DNA from: Sipunculus nudus
Lineage: Eukaryota > Annelida > Sipuncula > Golfingiida > Sipunculidae
Reading direction: 5' to 3'
Length of the DNA: 64,000 bases
Assembly (NCBI GenBank): GCA_026874595.1
Contig: CM049306.1
Location: forward strand, 37,588,019-37,652,018
The position numbers were made by a program, and so were the translations under genes. The notes under the pieces were generated by a model. That model was not told the DNA's origin. It ran no database searches and was given only the letters and a program-made list of their open reading frames with translations. Positions within the stretch are counted from its first letter, which is position 1, and the number at the start of each line of letters is the position of its first letter. Of this stretch, positions 48,055-58,735 are shown piece after piece.

Positions 48055-49203
48055 TCCGCTGGTTGAGGAGTGTAAAAATGGTTCTGCAAAGGCATATGGT
48101 CAAGTCTTGTATTAAAAAGACTTAACTTTCTTTATTTGGAGCTGATTTACAGCAACAGATGTATTGCATTTCATGTAAAAAAATTACAATTGACAATATA
48201 ACTGAAACATAACATGCAAGTCATAGAAACCACACATGACCTCTATTGGTTAACACGACCACCCCATGGCACGATCCTGAAACAGGACCACTGGGTTTGG
48301 CTTGTACCCGCCGACCATTGCGAAGAAGTGATAAATTTCCACAGCTCACGGCATAAGACGATTAACTCCTGCATGGTTGCGTGGAAACCGCCGAGTATAC
48401 AATACTAGTGTTACAACACAGTGCGTGGTCAGGCAAAACAAACCAAATACTTTACTATCGCCTTTGTTATAACTTGGACAAAGTATTGTTCCTGGTTGTC
48501 AAATTTCGCATAATTTGATCCAATAAATTTTGATGAAGGTTAAATGGCCGCTACAGGAAAGGCTTTTTTACCCTTGACAGAGCTTTGCGCTCTCCTGAGC
48601 GCCTCTCCAGTTTTGTCTTACTGGTGGTATTTCTGATCTGCGGACCCTCTGTGTGTGTAGAAGGGGGGGGGGGGGGGGGGTCTGTTCTCTTTGTATATGT
48701 TTAGCAAGGCGTAGCGTCATACCGACCCTCTGGCATTACGACCAGATAACTGGCGTCAGAGTTATTTTGCATCTAAGTCAGAGGAAGGCATTATAAGGCC
48801 TTATGAAGATGCAAATATTTTCGTCATTTCTGACGACGCTTCATGACCTATAGGTACACTGTCAAGCAACATAAACCAGACAAATCGTAGCATTTTTGTG
48901 TACTTTCTAGTAATACCAAATGTGAGCGAGAAAAATTCCTGTTTAACCCAGCACATTAGTAAACCAATCGGATGGTGTTTGAATTTATGACCGCATGAAC
49001 ACAAGCATAGTTCGCACGGGTTACAGGCAGCTAGCCATGCAGGCGATACAGGAAATGACCCGTGTCCATGGAGACGGTGTTTCAGTATCGGTGGTGCACT
49101 CACACCTATACTATCGTGTTTATTCATCATTCTTAGCATAATATTGAGATTTTTGGCCGTTTACCACAATATGAATGCAAACTGATGCAAGACCACTGTG
49201 ATC

Positions 49204-49345
49204 CATTCCTCTGTGATACTTGTATCACGACTCGAGTAGGCTTACCAGCCCAATTATCCGATTGCCTACTGATACATTCCTCTGTGATACTTGTATCACG
49301 ACTCGAGTAGGCTTACCAGCCCAATTATCCGATTGCCTACTGAGT
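49204..49345. repeat. 71-bp perfect tandem duplication
   Basis: CATTCCTCTGTGATACTTGT through to GATTGCCTACTGA is present twice at an offset of 71 with no mismatch seen across the unit. Confidence 0.92.
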
Positions 49346-51999
49346 CGGTTTGTCATGGCTTAGCAAGAAGTGCACTGTTTTCACCCATTGAAAGTCATTC
49401 TGCTACGCACAATTATCCACATGATTTAGGTATAATTTCGTGGGAAGTAAGAGTGTCTATCGGCGTGATTGGATCACAAACAGTAGCTTGCATGTGCTCT
49501 TTAATAGATAATAATCTACCCAGTGCGTTTGGCAGTAACGGCCAGCGAATTTTTCACTTGAGCGTTCTGAATCCGGTACCCTGGACTTTGGTGCTTCGAA
49601 TTTATAAGTTACCATGACGACATCTACATATAAACATTTTAACCCGTATATGCACGATTCCTTGATACAATGCTACTAATGTATCATTAAAACTCCCCAC
49701 GACATATCCCCGATAATAAAGTTTGTTTGTTGGGCCTTATATAGAAATAAAAACAACATTTCCCGCACACTGACATTAAACAATTGACAATAAATGGCAA
49801 TTCTTTAAGAAAACACGGTTTACCACTGTTCTTAGAAGCATGGGCTACACGCGCACTTGTCATGGGACCAGACGTTGAATGTAAGTAGCTTATAGCACTT
49901 CAGTCATGATCGAGACTACACGCCCAAAAGTTACCCTAAAATCATGGAGTTAGAAAAACCTGACCTTTTTGCTCGGTGGGAAAAGCCTATTACAGATGTC
50001 ATTTAAGGCTTAGATTCTTCTGAAATACGGTAATTGGTATAACATTGCGTATTGATATATTGGCAAACGTCAGTCTGTAATTCCTCAATAGAAATTCAAA
50101 ATGTAAAATAAAATTAAAAAAAAAAATATGGTTTTGACGCTCAATTTCTTCCGCTGAATAACCCTTGTATGGTAAAATGGTTTCATATATCGCGGGAATA
50201 ATTCTTTTAAAGCCTTCCAAATTAGTTGCTGTCTAGCTGTTTTATAATGTTGCTCTCCTGTTTAATTTGATATCCATTACCTTGGCGCTTCATGGACCTA
50301 GATTTATTAGCCGTAGAAACGTGACGCTCTCGCTTGCAGAGCGTTTCATCAGACTAATGCATGGTTTAATGCATCCCCCGTTACTCATTAGATGTAAAAG
50401 ATAAAACCTGCATGACGGAGCGAAGGCGTTGTATTGGATTACGTGCTTCACCCGTCTTACCTTATCTAGCGTGGTCTCCTGTTTAACTTTGAACCGACGT
50501 CTGTAAAATAAACAATTATTCGGCAGCATTTTGTAAAATCATGTAAATGCACTGTGTTAACTCTTAGGAAATCAGCAGACAGCTTTGGAACTCTGTATAG
50601 CAAGCGCCATTTTATCACAAGCCAAAAACAAAAGACACCATAACCTTTTGAATCTAGTACAATTGACTAATCGGTCATCGTATGCAATATCCGAGATGAG
50701 AAAGTACTACTCATGGATAATAGCTGCCACATCATGTTTTTTTACTTGCATCTCTTAAATTATAACTGAGACTGTAAGATGAAAGCTAATACGGTGATTA
50801 AATGTAAATGTCAATGGAACACGTTATGAGGGGTATAAATATCGCCGTATGTAATCTATTATGAGGTTCCAAGTAAAATAATCACTTGTCCTAGGAAGAT
50901 CACTATAAAATGTAAAATTATTACATATTAGATGCGTTCAGAGGGCAGAGCTTTTTAGATCAATCTGTAGGCGCAGCCACAATCAATTTTCGAAGTGTTG
51001 ACAGTATAAGCAGGAAACCTCCCTGATCGTTAATCTCATAGACATGGTTATACTGTATTTTTCACAGCTACATGCATACTGTTTGATTAGCTGAAAGTTA
51101 AGCATATTTAATAAACAGTGTATAAATATCACACATATCACACATATCAGGCCAAGCATTACATCTAGAAATCGGTTATTTTGGAAAATTCTGCTGGCCC
51201 GGGTTATATGTTTTCTCGTGTCGCAATGTCCGGAAATATCTTCGAACTATATATGACTTTTATAGATCACCAAAAAAATTATCATTTTATGAGATTTTGG
51301 GACTTCTGGACCATAGCGGTTTGGGGCTATTAACTTACAGTATAGTTTGCTCTCCGAGCTGGCACCGTGCCGTTCCTTATCTTGAAAGTTATATTTCAAA
51401 AGACGCCCTACGAACAAGGCACACAGAACACGCATACTTACCACTAAACAATACGCAAAGAAACATAAACATGGGGGGGGGGGGCTTCATTATGTGTAAC
51501 ATGGAAGTCTTTTAGTACAACGTAGTGCTGTGGGTTTTACGTCGTGCTGTGTGTATTATTCCGTGGTTATATCAGGTCTTTCAACACATTCCTCATGCAC
51601 CGGTCGCATTTCATTCCAATAATCCATTTCATTCAACACACTGCTCAAACGGGGATTGTATGCCGTGGCACGCCACCAGGAGGAGCCATATGTATTCTGT
51701 TTGCGCAGTGTTAAGCAAGATGCTGTGCAACATTCACGATTTCACGCACAATTTAAAACTGTTTAGGCCAATGAGAATTTTGCATTTAAGGTGCCAGTCC
51801 AGTTCTGGCCAAGAAAGCAAGCTGAATGCTATCGCTTACACTTCTGGGAAATTTCTCGATGATATATAACCTATTATTGTATCCGCAAAACGAAGGATAC
51901 TATGTTTTTGACCGGATTCCGCTGCTGCCGCCGCCGCCGCGTTCGTTTCCGGAGAACTCCTCTGAGTTACTGGACAGAATTTTCCGAAACTGACACCAA

Positions 52000-52990
52000 T
52001 TATCGGGTCACATGTGAACTGGTGCCTAGCCAATTTTCGTTGACCTCTGACCTTTCCTCTCTGCCCAGCGTCCATTTGTGCGTCTTATTCCATACATAAA
52101 CCCACATATCTCGGGAACCGTTTGACCGATCAGGAAAAAAAAAAATGTACAAATGTAGCCCTTGGATAGCTTTATAACATACACAAAATATGGTGGCGCC
52201 AACTGCAACCATTTTTGCAGTGTCCATCTGTGCATCTTCCTTGGGTTAAAATCACTCATGACTAATTCACCTTAAATTCAGCATGCGTACACATCCTGGA
52301 TAGCTTTCTTGATTTTATGACAGGTGGCGCCACCTACATTCACGTTCACGCAGCAGACATCCAATCTCATATCTCATTTGACCTATTGGGCCAAATTTTG
52401 CATGTGTATAGATCTCTCATAGCTCTTTATCATACACAAAACTGGTGGCGCCACCTGCAATCATTATTGCACAGCGTCCGTCTGTTTGTCTGCCGTGGGG
52501 TTATATCACTCATATCTCGGCAGTGGTTTGACAAATCTGCCTAAAATTTTGCAGTTTTATACGTCCTGGACAGCTTTTTTGATTTTATGACAGGTGGCAC
52601 CACTTACATACTAGTTTACGCTGCAGACATCCAATCTCATATCTCGAGAACCGTTTGACCGATTGGGCCAAATTTTGCATGTGTATAGATCTCTCATAGC
52701 TCTTTATCATACACAAAACTGGTGGCGCCACCTGCCACCTTTTTTGCACAAGTCCTTCTGTTTGTCTGCTGTGGGATTAAATCACTATTATACATGTAGT
52801 GGTTTGACTTTTCTGCATAAAATGTTGTATATGTATACAACTTGGACAGCTACTGGATATGTGGTAGGTGGCGCAACCTACAAACATATTTCGGCTGCAG
52901 ACATCCATGCTAATATTCAACACACCTCACTCCATTTCCCCTTGCAACTCAATCCTTGCCTCACTTCACCCGTTCCACTCTGATTTTGGC
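52000..52990. repeat. GGTGGCGCCACC tandem array
   Basis: GGTGGCGCCA(A/C)C-type palindromes occur near 52193, 52324, 52444 and 52719, with degenerate copies (GGTGGCACCAC, GGTGGCGCAACC) near 52592 and 52866. A 276-bp dimer is repeated (TGGGCCAAATTTTGCATGTG at about 52387 and 52663). The left edge contains TGACCTCTGACCTTT, the reverse of a DR1 site. A single related palindrome sits in the UQCC5 intron repeat at 2661. Confidence 0.8.
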
Positions 52991-53274
52991 GGATACACGT
53001 AGTCGCTTGTCGACTACCCGTATTCTAGTTAATTAATAGCAATCAGTGTCTTATGAATGAATATGCTATAACACTACTATGTAAAAAAAAATTGATAAAG
53101 AAGTAAAAATTAAAATTATATCAATATGGATGATCTGACTTAATATTTAGTTTTAAAGCGACACAGATCTTTTCCGTAGATCACAGTAATTCTTAATTTA
53201 GTAATCGTGACATAATAAATGTTCTATTAGAGATCTAGCTTGAAAATTCAATTCGGTAACCTTTTGACCCGCAG

Positions 53275-53354
53275 GATGTGGGCGCCATGTTGAAGCGGTA
53301 CTGAAAGATGTCCCGGAAGAAGAGCGCTGTAAGTGTAAACAGGAGAAGAAGTGA
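53275..53354 (+). CDS. Alternative last exon A of the zinc-domain gene (42-aa product)
   Basis: Acceptor TTTTGACCCGCAG|GA, phase 1, completing Gly17. It reads GCGRHVEAVLKDVPEEERCK, then CKQEKK and TGA at 53352-53354. Joined to the exon at 45659 it gives 42 aa, with C2, C7, C10, C18, H21, C35 and C37 as the putative metal grid. This is the compact, typical form of the family: no signal peptide, no membrane segment, presumably cytosolic or nuclear. The first AATAAA on this strand after the stop is at 53965-53970. Exon end and intron phase are the same as in exons B and C. Confidence 0.8.
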
Positions 53355-53438
53355 CCCGATGGCCATTCTTGATCACCAGCAGGCGTGGGACACTTCGCAC
53401 ACAGCATCTCCTACTTGTGATTTTGAATTAAGCACACA

Positions 53439-53887
53439 CTAAAAAAAAAAGAATATAAGCTGATCGAAGATTGTCAACATGGTAATCAACGTGGTCCATC
53501 CAAAGACATTTATTGTTGCTTGGGCACCAAAAGGATCATTGTCCCGGATGTCCTTGGAAAAGAAAAAAAAATTAAGATATTACTGCAGACGTGATGACAA
53601 AATAGTTAAATACCGAACAAATACAAGAAAATGTTACCAGTCATCTCGGTAAAATGATATATTGAGATCAGATGAGAGTTAATGGCTGCTATTAGTTCCC
53701 CTAAGAATATTTCTGACCTGCGGTAAATATATTAAAATTTGTGTACAATTGCTGTTCATACAATTTATCTTTTTACCTGTACTTTGACATACTTAACATC
53801 GGCTTTGACGTTAATATTAAACAGGTTAAAATAACCGTCAACGTGCGTGATGTATTTGTTGCGACCTTTGGTTGAGGAATAGTCCAT
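53439..53887 (-). CDS. Two-exon small C-terminally hydrophobic protein, antisense neighbour
   Basis: Exons 53887-53777 and 53552-53439 join at phase 0 (CAG|GTAAAA donor, TTTTCCAAG|GAC acceptor) to give 74 aa. It starts MDYSSTKGRNKYITHVDGYF, continues with a stretch containing VQDIRDNDPFGAQATINVFG, and ends in a hydrophobic run (about residues 52-74, TTLITMLTIF.. to FFFF) that could anchor in a membrane. I do not recognise it. The terminal FFFF comes from a poly-T run ending in TAG that also looks like a splice acceptor, so the true 3' end may differ. It lies tail-to-tail with exon A, 84 bp away, inside the intron leading to exons B and C. Confidence 0.5.
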
Positions 53888-54402
53888 GATTTCAATTGGA
53901 AACAGTTGTACAGAAATACAATGAGCACATTAACGCTTAGTTTTGAATATTAAAATATTATATTAATAAACACGCATACCAGTTTCCTTTTGTTTTTCTC
54001 ACAGATCTTTGTGTTTGATGTGTTGGTGGTTGCTCGAATGTAGAGAGAGCGAGCCAATTAAAAGAGTTTCATAAATGTATTTTTGCACATGTCAGTTGAA
54101 TGTTTACTTAGTTCGACTACTTTGCGACGCTTTTATCCATCCACGCACGACAGCTGTGTGCGAGTTGAAGTGTTGGAGTTCATATTTGGCCTCTAGATAC
54201 CTTAATACAGGTCCTAAATATCTTTTAACCATTCGATCTAAATGATAAAAGTGCCAGTAACGTGACCACTTCTGGTGCAGGATTTAAATTGGAACCTCTC
54301 AGGCCATCTGTATCAGGGCCTATAAAACTACCTGACTGTTGAGATCACTCCTGAGTTTAAGTATTAAAACTTTTCATGGCTTCTTGTGTCTAGTCACATG
54401 TC

Positions 54403-54459
<57 letters not shown>

Positions 54460-54935
54460 GCTCTATAGCTGGAAAGCGGTACTAACGGACATTGACAATT
54501 TGATATTTGCTACCCTTTGGTATGTTTGATATGAAATTGCTTATTCGGAAGTATTGCTTATCAAAATGCCCATTGCTTTATTAATCAGCCCCTATATTTA
54601 CCTCAACTGTTGTAATACTTATGATATGATATGATATGATATGATATATATATATATATATAAGGTAATTGTATAATGCACATTTATATAATGATTTAAG
54701 TATTTGGGCCTGTGTCATGCGAAATACGTGAGACCACATGGTTACTACTGTTGTGTCACAATTGTGACAGTGGTATTATATATAAGGTCAAGTCCATTTT
54801 GCAATAGGCCTCATATTATTTCTGTCTGTTCACTTTTGCCTTTTCCTTTATCTCACGCCCTGCTTCGCATTGCATGAACGCTTATTAATGCAACCATCTA
54901 GAGCTGGTTATTGGTCCAGATTTTAAAGTCATAGC
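53888..54935. other. Intron segment between exon A and the nested MITE cluster
   Basis: Contains a (TA)n run at 54407-54455 and GATAT repeats near 54622-54660. Nothing coding is supported. The upstream region of the antisense 74-aa gene lies at 53888-54100. Confidence 0.4.
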
Positions 54936-55081
54936 ACAGGCGCTTGAATTGCTGTTAGTGTAGATTTCGGTTAAATTTTTTACTTTTCTGGGTCATTTCC
55001 TTATAACTATTACTTATCTGACATTTTCCTATCGTTCTTCGCACTATATGGTCCATCATTTTATTATTTACTTAATATTTG

Positions 55082-55099
55082 CATAGGCTGAGGAACCGG

Positions 55100-55130
<31 letters not shown>

Positions 55131-56297
55131 ACTTTTGGACCCAGGTTCAAAATACTTGCAATACTGTCACTTAAAAACCTTTATATCAGCCTCCAGTCCA
55201 GGTGTAAGTGTGTGCAGTGCTAATCACCGCAGTTTTTTTTGTATTCAGTCGTAACCCTGTATACTGTGTACTCTGTGCATGTGGTTCTGTGTCCAGTTGA
55301 CCAAGTAGCATTCTTTGTCCTTCCAAGCGGCAACATTGATCCCATGCATTCAGTTAATTAAAGGACCGTATACGGAATGGCACATCAGCAGTTCACAAAC
55401 TACTTCCAAAAAAGGTAGGTGTAACATAGTTGTAGTACCCTTTAACTGAAAGATCCAAAAGCTATTATGATGTTACTTCATTAATTCCTAATGTGAATCC
55501 TGTTCTGTATAATTTATATAACTAAAGTCTGCTCATTTGATTTTTATTCTAGAAAGTTTGAAATGAGAAATTACACTCATTTCTTCTGGTTTTAATTTTC
55601 CACTGGTATAAACTATAAAGCTGAAAAATTGTTTTTATTTTCTGCTATTTATTTAAATATTTAGTGAAGAAAACTAGTATTTGCATAGGAATTCAGACAA
55701 GCAAATGGGTGACAAATATCTTTTATTCCTAGCTTACTTCAGTCTGTTTCATAAATTGCCTGTTTTGCCACGGTTCATTAATGTCATTTTTTTTCAGAGA
55801 AAACTGGTAGTCTTGTGTAAAGTTGCTAAGGAATTGAAACGTGGAGCTTATGAGTAATGAATTTTGAAATGTTCATGGTCTGTTTGAAAAACTCCATGTT
55901 TTAGTTCCTGTTTATTAACATTATTTATCAGAGTAAAACTGTTAGACTTGAGCAAAGACTTGAAAAAACTTGAAAAATTAGTCTTTCAATGAAGTTGCTA
56001 ATAAATAAGGGCAGGCAAATAAGTGAATGAGTGATGGATGTCATATATTCTGTCTTCATTCAGAATGTTTACTTTATAGTCGATTTGAGAAATTGTCTGT
56101 TTTCACTACTGTTTATTAAAATTATTTGAAGTAAAAAGTGCTTCAGTTTACACTCGAATTTTAAAAATTTTCCACACTGTGTGAGGGGGACACCCCTCCA
56201 ACACCCTCCCCCGCCTCTCAAGCGCCATTGCGCTCATTTCGTTCGCATGTGCGCCCCCCCCCCCCCCCCCCCTATTTAAGATGATCCTCAGCCTATG
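55082..56297. mobile_element. Inner element with CATAGGCTGAGGA ends
   Basis: CATAGGCTGAGGA at 55082 and its inverse TCCTCAGCCTATG ending 56297; poly-C runs sit just inside both ends (55100-55116 and about 56253-56272). A short open segment, MAHQQFTNYFQKR|GTAGGT, lies near 55378 and could be a relic first exon of a transposase, but no partner exon is present. Confidence 0.55.
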
Positions 56298-56298
56298 A

Positions 56299-56538
56299 AT
56301 TTGAGATAGGCAGCCAAGAAGCCCCCGTTGTTAGGCCTGACAACCATGGAACATAGGTTTCAGACTAAATTTGAAGTACATGCGTGATTGGCTGAACCAC
56401 TGTTACGTCAGCGGTGTCACCATCTGAAGACTCCAGTAGTAGACATATTAACCATGCAATCAGAAAACGCGGCCTCGGTTGCTATGCCATGGCTGTCGGA
56501 CCTAACGATGGGGGCCTTTTTGCCTGCCTATCTCAAAT
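56299..56538. mobile_element. 240-bp MITE with ~37-bp inverted repeats
   Basis: ATTTGAGATAGGCAGCCAAG with CCCCCGTTGTTAGG on the left is matched inverted by CCTAACGATGGGGGCC with TGCCTGCCTATCTCAAAT on the right. It abuts the inner element directly. Confidence 0.85.
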
Positions 56539-56679
56539 AAAAAAAGAGATGGGCCATATAGTGTGAAAAACGCTAGGAAAATGTCAGATGAATAATAGTT
56601 ATAAGGAAATGACCCAGAAAAGTAACAAAAAGTAACAAATTTAACCGAAATCTACACTAATAGCAATTCAAGCGCCTAT

Positions 56680-58628
56680 GGTCATAGGAGTTACGTATTA
56701 TACTGTACATTGTACAATGATACGTTATATTCTGTTTTGTTTCTTTATTTTACACAACAAAGACCACATATTCTTCTCAAGAATAACTTCAACTCTCGTT
56801 ATGTCTTGTGATTTAGACGTGGATGGATCAATGTTGCACATTTGTCATGATTGCATTTTAAGTTTATTTTCTGGACTGACGCAAAGACGTCGTATATCCA
56901 CCATCCCCCGCGGCTTGTTGCCAGATATCTAAGGTATTACCACGACATTTTGGAGACGTATTGGTCATGTGATCCATGTACGTAAATAAGCGATTTATGG
57001 AGCCACTTATATTTTTACCTTTCTCCAGGAGAAAATTTATCTTTTTCTAAAATATTAACATTTCAGTTTCACATCATCCATTCCTTTGAGCAAGGAGAAT
57101 TAAATGAGTATGCATGGATTGAGTTAAATTATTGTCAAAATGACAGCTTTACGGATCTTCAAATTTCATGTATCGGTTTGATGATTTCATGTGTTTGCAT
57201 ATACATGGTGGTGACCAAGCTGTTATGTCCGTATCACTTGAACGGCTCGTATTTACAACACTAAATTTTTATTTATCTTTTTTTTTAATGTTTCGTCGCC
57301 CATATATTCTGAGAGACCAAGTAGTCTGTTCAGCTTTTCCAGTGTTAATAAGTGAATATGTCATATAAAAATGACATATTTTGGTAAACAATCGCTTAGG
57401 GTAAGGTGAATCCAGTGGGTGTAAATTGAATTAAAAATTTCAAAGTAGTATTTTCAATTTAAATCAGAACATTTAAAAATTTCATGGGTTAGAAAACATG
57501 ACGAAATGTCTAATACAATATATCTCAAGAACGACTGAAGCTGTCAGCATCACATTTAACGGAAATAATTATCTGAATAATTGTAATGTGACTGATTGCT
57601 ACCTTTGATGACCTACTTTCTCCGAAACCATATACATGCTTTCAAGCAATCCCACTTTTCTATTTTCCTTCGTTTTTACCCAGTCCCACTTGTCCTACTA
57701 TTTCTTCAAATGCCTCCCTTTACCTATTTTTTCTTGCTTTTTAATATTCAACTCTAAAACGCTGAAAATTGCTATAAAATTGTTCTTGTCTTCTCAGAAG
57801 TGAACAGTTATGGACACGTGGAGTAGTGTGTAATAACAAAACTGCAGGTACAAACAAACTGAGCGCCGTATAAAATAGTATAAATATGTTTTCAATAATA
57901 TATTTTTTACTTCAAGCAATGGTCGAGAAGGGCCATAAATGATATTGATACATGTGTGGTTTCTGTCTTACCTTTGTCCAACTGGTTTTTTTTCTTCAGC
58001 TTTCCTGCTTTTGCCCTACTTTTTCTTAAGCTTATGATTGACTGCATGGAAATATAAGATTTCCCCAGAGATATATAAGAAAAAAATATCACATAAGCTT
58101 AATGATTGTAAGCAATTCCTTTGAGCAAGAAAACTTCAATGAGTAGTCGAGTGGTATATTTTCAAAACTTTTTCGTCATATTACGTGTCCCCTGTTTGCT
58201 TATACCAAACAATGTCTCTTACCAAATATCACAGGAATGGCTTCAAGAAATGGTCATGTAACTAGTAAGCAGAAATGCACTGTAAGACAGTATAGTCTTT
58301 AGTGGCGCTACCAATGCTGATAAAATAGTTGAAATAGTATTTTATTGTTTTATTTCTTTTCAGTTCATTGTATCTAAGCATGACCCACACAGAGTGAACG
58401 TTAAAGCACTATAGGTGCCATTGCTTTTATTTTAACAATATTTTAAGTATTTGTTTTTCACAATATCACGTTTGTTAGCTTTCTGGTTCCGCACTAACAT
58501 GTTGAGTATACGATAAGAAATTTATTAGAATCGTGTAAGAAATCCATGATATGCAAGTTAAAGAAACGTTTATAAGATGGTTCATTTTTCATTAATGATT
58601 TTTTAATGTTTTTGTCAACTGTACACAG
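56680..58628. other. Intron segment upstream of exon B
   Basis: AT-rich, no clear repeat or exon. I looked for a second copy of the MCFKK exon here and did not see one. Confidence 0.4.
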
Positions 58629-58735
58629 GATGCGGAATGCACGTAGAGAGCGTAATGCGGGACGTCCCAAAAAGCGAACAATGTACCTGCGACAACGGCA
58701 AGCCGAAAGGCACCAGGACTTGTACCATAGTGTGA
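58629..58735 (+). CDS. Alternative last exon B of the zinc-domain gene (51-aa product)
   Basis: Acceptor GTCAACTGTACACAG|GA, phase 1. It reads GCGMHVESVMRDVPKSEQCT, then CDNGKPKGTRTCTIV and TGA at 58733-58735. It aligns residue for residue with exon A over the domain (C18, G19, H21, V29, P30, C35, C37 all in place) and then has its own 14-residue tail with an extra cysteine. Joined to 45659-45707 it gives 51 aa. It could alternatively belong to a separate paralogue whose first exon is missing from this window, but none was found in the 5 kb upstream. Nearest AATAAA downstream is near 60195. Confidence 0.75.

Larger units (their letters stand above)
45708..53274. other. First intron of the zinc-domain gene
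   Basis: Contents: (TA)n with TATGGA interruptions at 46536-46668, G runs near 46717 and 48663-48680 (18 G), a strong hairpin at 47996-48054, a 71-bp perfect tandem duplication at 49204-49345, a G run near 51474, and the GGTGGCGCCACC array at about 52000-52990. Several ORFs of 70-110 codons (for example 49291-49617) show no recognisable sequence and no splice support, so I do not call them. Confidence 0.55.
54936..56679. mobile_element. TIR element (~140-bp arms) interrupted by nested elements
   Basis: The left arm starts ACAGGCGCTTGAATTGCTGT and includes TCGGTTAAATTTTTTACTTT, TTATCTGACATTTTCCTA and CACTATATGGTCCAT. The right arm is the inverted copy ending at 56679 (AATTCAAGCGCCTAT). The 7-bp string GTCATAG flanks both ends within 9-bp windows (AGTCATAGC, GGTCATAGG). 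The family is the one at 36846-37076, where only ~230 bp separate the ends; here two insertions have stretched it to 1.74 kb. Confidence 0.85.

Noticed and set aside
49291-49617. 108-aa plus-strand ORF
   Set aside because: Begins inside the second copy of the 71-bp duplication, has no recognisable sequence, and sits in intron 1 of the zinc-domain gene.
55378-55416. Possible transposase first exon MAHQQFTNYFQKR
   Set aside because: A start and a donor are present but no following exon or domain can be found; too short to call.
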